Shown piece by piece: positions 8,282 through 15,201 of a DNA stretch of 64,000 bases. Where the stretch lies: positions 172,001 through 236,000 of the forward strand of contig NZ_CP029002.1 in the NCBI RefSeq assembly GCF_003073375.1, read 5' to 3'. Within the stretch, counting starts at the first letter, position 1; every line of letters begins with the position of its first letter. The notes under the pieces are model-generated. The model did no database searches. It saw nothing but the letters and a program-made list of their open reading frames with translations, and was not told the origin of the DNA. Origin of the DNA: Lysinibacillus sp. 2017. Its GTDB lineage: Bacteria > Bacillota > Bacilli > Bacillales_A > Planococcaceae. The position numbers and the translations under genes are program-made.

Positions 8282-9356
8282 ACATGTGAAAGAAGATGTA
8301 CAGGGATACTTGAATAAACATGTACATTTTTCTCAAGAAGAAAGTCAAAAAATTCGCAGTAAAACAATAAATAAAAGTTCAACAATAAAGTTTCACGGAG
8401 TTTATTATACCGTATTGGCTTCAACAATTGTTTTAATTACCATTCTATGCATACCGTTATTTGATACTCTAAACTTTAATAGTAACTCCCAATCCGAATA
8501 CTCTGTAGTGGAAGAAAAGGAAACTGAGGACAATGAACATATAAATGCTTCATTAGATAATATAGTTAATGGAAATGCTATTAAAAGAAGTCAGAAAATG
8601 TTTTCAAATGAAGTAACAAACAATTTACAACTATCAATAATTAACAATCCAGAAAAGTATAAACTTAGAAAAGCTGGTTTTAATTACTGGTCAAAAAGCG
8701 GTGAACACAAAGATCCCTATTCTTCAGAGCAAATCACTTTAGCTTTAAGTTTTCAAAGTCAACAAAATTCTTACTTCACACAAATTTTTAAAGGTGAAAT
8801 TAACCTTGAAGACAACCATAAGGTAGTAGAAAAAGTTGGGGAATGGAATCTCATTCCAGACTCTAAAACGCATAGTAACATGGAAGAAAATAAATACATT
8901 ATAGCTGTTTCGGAAATTATAATTGATCATGAAAAGTATACAGTAATTGTTCAAACTTATAACCTTCATGATGATATTGATGCCGTCCCTTATTCTAAAA
9001 CGGATATACTAGATTTTACAGAATCTTTGAAACCAGAATTAGCAGTAAAGAATTTATTAGAGATAATTCCCAAGGAGTTTCAAACAGAAACAGTTTTAGA
9101 TTTTCAAGGTGTTTCCTACTTAACTACGAAAGAATATTTACACACACCTTCTGGATTACCTATTTATAAAACTGAAGTATTTTATACCGATTTCGATGAA
9201 TTACAACAACAACCCGATTTCTTCGAATTTACAAAAGATGTTGAAGGGCATTTGTATAAAGGTACTCTAAAATTATATCGAGCCGAAAAGGAGGGCGATA
9301 GCTGGAAAGCTATGTATAGCGGGGTAATCTCTAGAGTCGAATCGTCTAACGAATAA
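8265..9356 (+). CDS. Putative membrane anti-sigma factor
   Basis: This 363-residue protein has a cytoplasmic N-terminus of about 45 residues, one transmembrane segment near residues 46-68 ('VLASTIVLITILCIPLFDTL') and an extracytoplasmic domain of about 290 residues. That topology and the overlapping position behind an ECF sigma gene indicate an anti-sigma factor that holds the sigma at the membrane until a signal arrives. No zinc anti-sigma motif (H-x3-C-x2-C) is visible. Start: GTG at 8265 with AAGGAGTGAT upstream; the longer frame from 8220 lies within the sigma gene. The C-terminal half ('KNLLEIIPKEFQTE...') has no recognised domain. A terminator follows at 9421-9464. Confidence 0.7.
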   Translation: MDKFDKHVKEDVQGYLNKHVHFSQEESQKIRSKTINKSSTIKFHGVYYTVLASTIVLITILCIPLFDTLNFNSNSQSEYSVVEEKETEDNEHINASLDNIVNGNAIKRSQKMFSNEVTNNLQLSIINNPEKYKLRKAGFNYWSKSGEHKDPYSSEQITLALSFQSQQNSYFTQIFKGEINLEDNHKVVEKVGEWNLIPDSKTHSNMEENKYIIAVSEIIIDHEKYTVIVQTYNLHDDIDAVPYSKTDILDFTESLKPELAVKNLLEIIPKEFQTETVLDFQGVSYLTTKEYLHTPSGLPIYKTEVFYTDFDELQQQPDFFEFTKDVEGHLYKGTLKLYRAEKEGDSWKAMYSGVISRVESSNE

Positions 9357-9384
9357 CAAATACAATTTATACAAGTTGTATTCA

Positions 9385-9464
9385 AATAATGTTTCCAAAT
9401 GAAAGCTTGGGAACATTCCAAACAGCGAAAGACACTGTTAAATCAGTGTTTGTCGCTGTTTTTT
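9385..9464 (+). repeat. GTTCCCAAA-type repeat, copy 1, with terminator hairpin
   Basis: A GTTTCCAAAT...TTGGGAAC inverted repeat is followed by a hairpin AACAGCGA..CACTG/CAGTG..TCGCTGTT with T-run (9421-9464). The same two-hairpin layout recurs at 14405-14481. Here it terminates the sigma/anti-sigma operon. Confidence 0.65.
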
Positions 9465-9562
9465 ATAGAAAATAACGCTCTGCAACGTATAAAAAAATCT
9501 CATTGAAAAGTTACCAAACGTCGCTTTGGGAAGGTTTAGGGCATAAAAAAAGACAAAATAAA

Positions 9563-9588
9563 ACATCATAGCGAATACGCTATGATGT
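9563..9588 (-). terminator. Terminator of the secreted-protein gene
   Basis: ACATCATAGCG pairs with CGCTATGATGT around a 4-base loop. Read on the minus strand it is followed by TTTTATTTTG. Confidence 0.8.
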
Positions 9589-9636
9589 CTCTTAATCTGC
9601 TTTTCTGTGGAATTTTGTATTGTATGGTGGATAATC

Positions 9637-10350
9637 TTATTTGGCATAAACAGTTTTTTTAATGTAAGTACCATTTGGTTTATAAGCATGTCCGAAATTA
9701 CATGTAGGACCAGTATCTACAGCATACCTAACTTTGTGGTGAGTTGTGAAAAGTTCGAAGTTGATGCTTTCATTTGCTGCGATTGGTGTGTTACTTTTGA
9801 ACTGAACAGAGTAATCCTCTTCCAACTTAAATCCGATTTTAGCTTCGAGACCGGCTTTAGAGGCACCAAAAGATCCGTCATAACTTGATTTAAATTTTTT
9901 AGTTTCCGAGTATTCAAACTTATCAGGACCATCTATAAAGAAGGTTTTATATGGGTAGTTTTCGTTATACCAGCCAGACCCTAAGTCATTCACATAACAT
10001 ATGTCGCCCTTCGCATACGGAGTAACTACTTGGTCTGGTTTACTAAAGTCTGTTTCTGAAGGTATATATTCATATTCAATTCTAATAGGAACTTTTTCTA
10101 AACCTTGTTCTACTGCAATTTTTTCCAATTCTGACTTATCTGTAATATTTACAGATGCACCTTCAGAGAATTGTAACTGCGTTTGCATCTCTAGGCTAGT
10201 AGGTACTTTAGAAGTCATAGTATCTTTACTTTCAATCTTTATCCCATCTAACTTACAATGGGATGAAGAGGTACTTGCAAAAGATGTTGGGACTATTGAA
10301 AAACAAAGAATAGATGCTAAAAATAATGAACCAAAAGCTTTTTTAAACAT
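9637..10350 (-). CDS. Secreted protein of unknown function
   Basis: This 237-residue protein has a clear Sec signal peptide: 'MFKK', a hydrophobic core 'GSLFLASILCFSIV', and likely cleavage after 'SFAS' near residue 26. The mature part is beta-rich with three cysteines (near residues 33, 118 and 217) and aromatic patches such as 'GSGWYNENYPYKTFFIDG'. I do not recognise a family; a secreted toxin-like or matrix protein is possible but unsupported. Its Shine-Dalgarno is where an IS110/IS1111 element has inserted: the native site would have read AAAAAGGAGGTAATAAAATG, and the element's end now supplies AGAGGGAGG. The native promoter therefore lies about 1.8 kb away beyond the element. Confidence 0.7.
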   Translation of the reverse strand: MFKKAFGSLFLASILCFSIVPTSFASTSSSHCKLDGIKIESKDTMTSKVPTSLEMQTQLQFSEGASVNITDKSELEKIAVEQGLEKVPIRIEYEYIPSETDFSKPDQVVTPYAKGDICYVNDLGSGWYNENYPYKTFFIDGPDKFEYSETKKFKSSYDGSFGASKAGLEAKIGFKLEEDYSVQFKSNTPIAANESINFELFTTHHKVRYAVDTGPTCNFGHAYKPNGTYIKKTVYAK

Positions 10351-10362
10351 TTTATTACCTCC

Positions 10363-10737
10363 CTCTATAAATGTTGATATATCAATGGCTTACGCCATTT
10401 TTTGAGTGCCAAAAAAATTTTTTCAACACATATAGCCATCATCATTTTCTATTTTTACATTTTATTTACAGAAGACAAGTACGCTTCGCTAAAGGAGAAT
10501 ACAATTTTTGTAAAGAATATCTCCTTATCCTATGCAATATTTGATGCACATTGGATCTCTGCGAAAGCTTATGATGACGGACCCTCCCATTTCTCTAGGC
10601 GTCTAGCGCGTACATTCCTTCGTTCGGTCTATTCATAAGGCAGAGGCTGGCGATGCTCCTTTAGGGACTCATGGTCTTTAGTGAAAAATGGTGCCGGCTT
10701 CTCCGTGTCATCCTCTAGAGTAAAACGCGAAAGAATA
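10363..10737 (-). ncRNA. Candidate guide (seek/bridge) RNA region of IS copy 1
   Basis: This 375-base non-coding stretch follows the transposase. On the plus strand it contains AAAGGAGAATA (10491-10501) facing TATCTCCTTA (10518-10527), and ATGCTCCTTTA (10653-10663). It therefore holds both strand versions of the AAAGGAG/CTCCTTT target core in a stem-loop context. This is what a guide RNA pairing with both target strands would need. The boundaries of any transcript are unknown. Confidence 0.4.
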
Positions 10738-12015
10738 TTAAGCTGCGTCTTGGAGACAGTACAGATCTTTTATCATGGCGTCTTCATTAAACATCATTTT
10801 TTTATGGCATAAAGCATGTAATATCTTTAATAACTTCCCGCACAATACGACAATGGATTGCTTCTTACGAAGCGGATTGTGTAGGCGGGTTGTGTAATAC
10901 TGATGGAGCGCTTTAAACGCTCGGTTATGGCGAATTAACGGCATCATGACACGGAATAGAACGGCTCGTAGCTTTCTTCTTCCTCGTTTAGAGATACGTT
11001 TTTGACCTTTGTGCTGTCCAGAAGAGTTTTCACGTAATGTAAGTCCCGCTAGTTTAATAAGTTGGCGTGGATGCTCATATTGCGTTAGAGAACCGATTTC
11101 TGAAAGCAGCTCTACAATAGTTGCGTCTCCTATTCCTGGAACCGATGCTAAATAGCCGTAGTCCGTCATTTGTTTCGCTAGTTCCTCTAACTGCGCAGTT
11201 ACATTATCTAAATCCGTTTGAATTAACTTACGTTGACGAAGAAGTGTGGCGATTTCAAAACGCGCCATTTTCATGCCTTCTGTTAACCCAATTGATTGTT
11301 CTGCAATAGCGACTAATTGTTTTGCCTTTGGTAGCTGTGGTGATTTCATGCCATCCACCTGGCGGTAAAGAAACAGTAACTCTTCTGGCGATTTCCCTTG
11401 AATATCCGAAGGAAATGGCGTCATTTCTAAAGCTGCGTAAGCCATTTTACCAAAGTCCTTAAATACTTGGGGGAACTCAGGGAAAAAGCGATCTATCCAA
11501 CGAATGATTCGGTTTTGAATCGCATTTAAATCTTCTTGCATTTTAGAACGTAATGTAGCGCCGTTCCGAAGTTCTGCTTCAATACCTTCTAGAATACGTG
11601 GGTAACTAAATCGACCATCACGCATAAGTCGGGCAATGACAAGTGCATCTTTTTGGTCATTTTTCGTTTGCAGGTTATCATCCAATTCTTTTGTACGATT
11701 CACGTGCATTGGATTGACCATCACAAATGGAATGCCGTATTGTGTTAGGAACGCCGCAAGGTTCATCCAGTAATGACCTGTTGGCTCGAAACCAACGAGG
11801 ACTTCGGATTTTTGATGCATTTCACGTAACGCAATTAAACGTTCAAATAGCCATTCAAATCCATCACGCGTTTGCATAAAGGGAAATGATTTTTGGAGTA
11901 CACGTCCTCGTTCATCAACTGCACAAGCAAAGTGTTTCTTCTTGGCGATGTCGATTCCGATAACTAAGGTATTTTCAGTAACTTGATTAATTTTTTCATT
12001 CATATTAAAATTCAT
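10738..12015 (-). CDS. IS110 family (DEDD) transposase, copy 1
   Basis: This 425-residue recombinase moves the element by RNA-guided strand exchange in this family. N-terminal RuvC-like DEDD domain: 'IGIDIAKKKHFACAV' (first Asp), 'VGFEPTGHYW' (Glu), and 'KNDQKDALVIARLM' (last two Asp). The C-terminal Transposase_20 domain has 'ASVPGIGDATIVELLSEIG' and 'LAGLTLRENSSGQHKGQ', with the serine thought to be catalytic. The start ATG at 12015 lies 8 bases after AGAGGAC. A promoter is at 12071-12099. The protein is identical to the one at 31171-32448, so both copies are probably active or recently moved. Confidence 0.93.
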   Translation of the reverse strand: MNFNMNEKINQVTENTLVIGIDIAKKKHFACAVDERGRVLQKSFPFMQTRDGFEWLFERLIALREMHQKSEVLVGFEPTGHYWMNLAAFLTQYGIPFVMVNPMHVNRTKELDDNLQTKNDQKDALVIARLMRDGRFSYPRILEGIEAELRNGATLRSKMQEDLNAIQNRIIRWIDRFFPEFPQVFKDFGKMAYAALEMTPFPSDIQGKSPEELLFLYRQVDGMKSPQLPKAKQLVAIAEQSIGLTEGMKMARFEIATLLRQRKLIQTDLDNVTAQLEELAKQMTDYGYLASVPGIGDATIVELLSEIGSLTQYEHPRQLIKLAGLTLRENSSGQHKGQKRISKRGRRKLRAVLFRVMMPLIRHNRAFKALHQYYTTRLHNPLRKKQSIVVLCGKLLKILHALCHKKMMFNEDAMIKDLYCLQDAA

Positions 12016-12070
12016 GGAATGGAGTCCTCTCTGTAGATGAATGGGTCAATTTAGGCGTTGACACTCAAGC

Positions 12071-12099
12071 ATCATACAAGAGGGCTTTTTTTATTTCAA
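12071..12099 (-). promoter_or_regulatory. Promoter of IS110-type transposase, copy 1
   Basis: On the minus strand TTGAAA, a 17-base spacer and TATGAT fit a sigma-A promoter. The same sequence is at 32504-32532 in copy 2. Transcription would run through the transposase into the interrupted gene. Confidence 0.65.
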
Positions 12100-12218
12100 G
12101 TCCCGAAAATGTTCCTAACAGGAATGCTCCTTTTTATATTCTACTCATATTATAATATACATATTAATACTTTTATTGTAAATTATATAAAAAATTACAT
12201 TTATTGGAGGTTGTGTTA

Positions 12219-12479
12219 TTGAAGAAAATTTTACTCTCTGGCTATTTCATAATAATTTTTTGCATCGGTATATTGTTCGTACCTGTGTCATTAAAGTGGG
12301 GGCCTCATCTTGAATTTTATGATAAAAGGTATGCTCCTATATGGCAATTACACACGAAAGAATTCCAAGTTGATGATTATTATCCAACTTATGAACTTGA
12401 TATTATGAGAATAGTATATGAAATTGGCATAGTATCTTTATTAATCTTTATATTATATTTTATATTAAAGGAAGTCTAA
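12219..12479 (+). CDS. Small membrane protein, 86 aa
   Basis: I do not recognise a family. There are two hydrophobic segments: residues about 4-24 ('LLSGYFIIIFCIGILFVPVS') and about 64-84 ('YEIGIVSLLIFILYFIL'). The loop between them is polar and aromatic and would lie outside the cell if both ends are cytoplasmic. The start is a TTG at 12219, 9-10 bases after TTGGAGG; the alternative upstream TTG (12204) overlaps that ribosome binding site. A TATAAT-like box lies at about 12150. It lies between the two insertion sequences and is therefore accessory cargo of the IS21-bounded segment. Confidence 0.6.
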   Translation: MKKILLSGYFIIIFCIGILFVPVSLKWGPHLEFYDKRYAPIWQLHTKEFQVDDYYPTYELDIMRIVYEIGIVSLLIFILYFILKEV

Positions 12480-12548
12480 GCTCTTAAAAAAGATGAATTT
12501 ATAGAACTAAAGGCCATTTCGATTCTTATCCTCCCACCATTCCGGTGT

Positions 12549-14194
12549 GAGGGCACTGAAAAACTATCGTTTTTTAGATTGAATCCCTTTTGACATAAAA
12601 AAATAAGGCATGTTCGGTTCAATTTCAACAGAAAATGTCTTATTACTTTGTCTATTCCTTATTCTTTTAAGTTTATTAGTTTTAATATCCGTTTTAAATT
12701 GACCGCAAAGATGGTTGTGGCACTTTGTATTTCCATGCCAAATAGACCCGTGCTATTTGCCGTATGATAGCCGTGCCCATTCTTTAATTCACTATTTTTT
12801 GCCTCAATTTTATAACGTTCTTTAGAAAGTTTTTTGAATTCCTCCGTATTTTGAAATTCTTCCTGTTCTACATGCTCTGTTGATTTAATTGTTACGTTAT
12901 AGGTTTTTGTTCTAGCACCTTCTTTATAACAATTTTCTTTGATAGGGCAAACCTTACATTTTTTAATATCGAAGTAATATTTCAATTGATCGTTTCTTTT
13001 GGATTCGTCAGGTCTTTTCACAATCGCTTTTCTTTTTGCTAAATGCCCTGCTGGACATACGTATAAGTCAGCGTCTTTATTGAAAGTAAATAAGTCATTT
13101 TTTTTATGTCCATTCGTAATTAATGGGTGTAGTTTTGATACGAGTTGAATTTTTTCATCTTTGACATAGGTTAAATTCTCTTTACTTGAATACGCTGTGT
13201 CTGCTAATAGGGTATCGAATGCCATGCCTGTGCTTTTACTTTTTTCAATTAACTCTTTCAAGTAGTGCCCGTCGCTTGCTTCGCCCGTCGTTACCACTGC
13301 CGCTGTAATAATTCGTTCATCACTCATCGCAATATGGGTTTTGAATCCAAAGAAAGAGGAGTCCGCTGTTTTATGACCAACACGTGCATCTGGGTCACTT
13401 GAGTAACTAAGATGAAAGTTTGTATCTTCAATCACTTCTTTTAAAACATTTAACTTTTCTTGTACAGCTGGAACTTGTGCCATTTTTGATTGTGTTTCAA
13501 CGACTTGTACCACTTGATGGCAGTAAGCTAATTCATCTTCTAGCTCATTTGTTGTTGGCTTGACAGGAAATTTTTCTTTCATTTGTTCATCAATTTGATA
13601 AACAGCTTTACGCACATTTTTCGCTTTTTCTTGTAAAAATTCTTTAGGAGATTTCTGATTAAAACGTGCTTTTGTATGTGTTGCGTCGACTATAAGCATT
13701 TTACTCGTAAGAATGTCTTTTTCTAAAGCAACTTCAACGGTCTTTTGAATTAATAAATCTAAGAGATTCACATCTTGAAGTCGAAGACGACGGAATTTTG
13801 TGAGAGAACTTGGATTAATGACTTCATCTTCTGGCGCCATATCTAAGAAATATTTGAATGACATATCATATTTTGAACGTTCAACTAAATCTACATCCGA
13901 TAGATCATGTATCACTTTTAAAAGTAGATATTTAAACATACGAATCGGTGGGATGGCATTTCGACCATTATCTAAACAATATTTATTTTTTAGCTCATCC
14001 AAAATAAATGAAAAATCAACAAGTTCATTGATTTGGCGAAGCATATTATCTTTTGGAATGATTAAATCATAAAGAGCCATATAAGGGCTTAAATTTAGGG
14101 TTTCTTGTTTAGGAATCATGGTCACACCGCCTGTAATTAATTAATTTTATTATACTATGAAAAAAAGCGACTGCGGGACTTTTTCAGTGCCCTC
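12549..14194 (-). mobile_element. IS1182-family insertion sequence with 9-bp target duplication
   Basis: The ends GAGGGCACTGAAAAA (from 12549) and TTTTTCAGTGCCCTC (to 14194) are perfect 15-bp inverted repeats. Both sides carry TTCCGGTGT (12540-12548 and 14195-14203). The single transposase gene is intact, so this 1646-bp insertion looks recent. Confidence 0.9.
12659..14119 (-). CDS. IS1182 family DDE transposase
   Basis: This is a 486-residue cut-and-paste transposase. The N-terminal DUF772-type helical domain ('IPPIRMFKYLLLKVIHDLSD') is followed by the RNase-H core. Catalytic residues appear as Asp in 'MLIVDATHTKARF', Asp in 'TLLADTAYSSKENL' and Glu in 'KERYKIEAKNSELKNGHGY'. A cysteine cluster near residues 378-396 ('KCKVCPIKENCYKE') is typical of the family. 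I prefer the ATG at 14119, 7 bases after AGGCGG; a GTG at 14125 is also possible. The frame is intact and the gene lies fully between the inverted repeats. Confidence 0.93.
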   Translation of the reverse strand: MIPKQETLNLSPYMALYDLIIPKDNMLRQINELVDFSFILDELKNKYCLDNGRNAIPPIRMFKYLLLKVIHDLSDVDLVERSKYDMSFKYFLDMAPEDEVINPSSLTKFRRLRLQDVNLLDLLIQKTVEVALEKDILTSKMLIVDATHTKARFNQKSPKEFLQEKAKNVRKAVYQIDEQMKEKFPVKPTTNELEDELAYCHQVVQVVETQSKMAQVPAVQEKLNVLKEVIEDTNFHLSYSSDPDARVGHKTADSSFFGFKTHIAMSDERIITAAVVTTGEASDGHYLKELIEKSKSTGMAFDTLLADTAYSSKENLTYVKDEKIQLVSKLHPLITNGHKKNDLFTFNKDADLYVCPAGHLAKRKAIVKRPDESKRNDQLKYYFDIKKCKVCPIKENCYKEGARTKTYNVTIKSTEHVEQEEFQNTEEFKKLSKERYKIEAKNSELKNGHGYHTANSTGLFGMEIQSATTIFAVNLKRILKLINLKE

Positions 14195-14404
14195 TTCCGG
14201 TGTACTATGAGGTACATAGGTTTCAATTACCCATGTACTACCATATGGCCAACGCCCAACAGTTCTTTCCATGCCCTAATTCTGAGTGAAATTGGGTGAT
14301 TTAGTTGAATAAGTCATTATCGAAATTAGTATCACTAATATCTGGATGCTCTAATGATTTTTCATCTTATATCAACAACTTTAATATACAAACATAAATA
14401 TATA

Positions 14405-14481
14405 CAAATAACGTTCCCAAATCCAAGTTTGGGAACCCATCAAAAAGCGACAAACGCTGTTAAATCAACGTTTTGTGGCTT
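14405..14481 (+). repeat. GTTCCCAAA-type repeat, copy 2
   Basis: GTTCCCAAAT..TTTGGGAAC (14410-14434) is followed by a hairpin AAAGCGACAAACG/CAACGTTTTGTGGCTTT (14445-14481). The order and sequence match 9385-9464. Confidence 0.55.
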
Positions 14482-14675
14482 TCTTTATGCACATTGTTTA
14501 TGCGCTGTTTTATGCACGTTTGTTAAAATCCAGTCATAGCAACGGTTTAGGGGCATTTGGGACACTGCTGCATTATCGGCTTTAATGAATAAAATTGTGT
14601 ATAAAATACGAACTCTTATCGCTACTCGAATTACGTTAGAATCCTACTTACAATGAGAGTGCTGAGGTATACGCC

Positions 14676-14820
14676 ATCGAAGTTAGGCTTTATATTGAGC
14701 AGCGGGCATGATAGCCTCGTTTGGCAGAGCCAGCTGCATTAAGCTGGTTCTCTGGCGCAAGTTTCATGCCCGCAGAGGCTCGATGTCAAGCCATCTGAGC
14801 GTAACCGATAGCCTTAGTGG
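14676..14820 (+). ncRNA. Structured pseudoknot-like element, copy A
   Basis: GCGGGCATGA (14702-14711) pairs perfectly with TCATGCCCGC (14764-14773). Inside that loop is a second hairpin (CAGAG..CCAGC with GCTGG..CTCTG, 14725-14754). AGCCTC in the loop (14713-14718) can pair with GAGGCT (14775-14780) just outside, making an H-type pseudoknot, and GGCTT (14686-14690) can pair with AAGCC (14788-14792). Copy B at 38468-38592 keeps all these pairings with changed loops and bulges. No open frame explains the conservation. That it is transcribed is inference. Confidence 0.5.
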
Positions 14821-14983
14821 CTTAAATATCCACATTACTTAACAAGACATAAAAAATGATCATATCTTGTAAATCAACATCTACATTGAATATATGTAAA
14901 TGATATGAGAACTATTGATATTCCAATAGTCCTCACATCCAAGTTAAGATAAAAGCGCTTTTCTGACGAGACCCCCAAAAGAA

Positions 14984-15025
14984 AAGGAAAACAACCGTTT
15001 GAGTAATTAACGATTGTTTTCCTTT
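14984..15025. terminator. Strong bidirectional hairpin near the right IS21 end
   Basis: AAAGGAAAACAA..CGTT pairs with AACG..TTGTTTTCCTTT around a short loop and is followed by T-rich sequence. It probably marks the old end of the IS21 transcript. Confidence 0.6.
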
Positions 15026-15108
15026 CTCTTTAAATAGAAGTGGCTCTCGGCTCCGCAACCAGTGGCTCAAACGTCCGCAGTGGTGGCTCAATCACACCGC
15101 AATACTCA

Positions 15109-15114
15109 AGTACC
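15109..15114. repeat. 6-bp direct repeat AGTACC, right side of IS21-bounded segment
   Basis: Partner of 7157-7162. Confidence 0.7.
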
Positions 15115-15201
15115 TAAACCAAGTATATAAACAATATAACAAGTGGATAGTTTCTGTTACAATAAATTAACAGTAAATTCTAACTATTTGGAGGTTTTTG
15201 G

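Larger units (their letters stand above)
10359..12130 (-). mobile_element. IS110/IS1111-type insertion sequence, copy 1
   Basis: Comparison with the copy at 30792-32563 fixes the element at 1768 bp plus one flanking CTCC core (10359-10362 and 12127-12130). The two copies show only about four base differences. It has one DEDD transposase gene (10738-12015), a short 5' leader with a promoter, and a 375-base non-coding 3' region. A long non-coding region after the transposase is where IS1111-group elements encode their guide (seek/bridge) RNA. The empty target reconstructs as a Shine-Dalgarno sequence of the gene that starts at 10350. Confidence 0.85.
12507..14272 (-). pseudogene. Short minus-strand reading frame split by an IS1182 element
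   Basis: Removing the IS1182 element and one 9-bp duplication joins 14272-14204 to 12548-12507 as one minus-strand frame. It starts 'MERTVGRWPYGSTWVIETYV' and ends at a TAG at 12507-12509, about 36 codons in all. A second coding-like fragment in another frame ('LEHPDISDTNFDNDLFN', about 14290-14350) lies just upstream, suggesting the parent gene was already frameshifted. Family unknown. Confidence 0.4.
7163..15108. mobile_element. IS21-family-bounded 7.9-kb segment
   Basis: The left end TGAGTATTGC (7163-7172) is the exact inverse of the right end GCAATACTCA (15099-15108), and both are flanked by AGTACC. Inside each end are several short TGAGCCAC-type repeats spaced by GTGCGG/CCGCAC-like blocks (7182-7255 and, inverted, 15043-15090). 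This multiple-terminal-repeat layout is typical of IS21-family elements. Only a broken istA start remains; istB was not found. The interior carries a sigma/anti-sigma pair, a secreted protein, an IS110/IS1111 element and an IS1182 element. It is either one IS21 element that acquired cargo and lost its transposase, or two copies that moved together. Confidence 0.7.

Noticed and set aside
10402-10638. 78-codon plus-strand frame found in both IS110/IS1111 copies (also 30835-31071)
   Set aside because: It lies in the element's non-coding 3' region, is transcribed against the transposase, lacks a ribosome binding site, and its composition fits a structured RNA region better.
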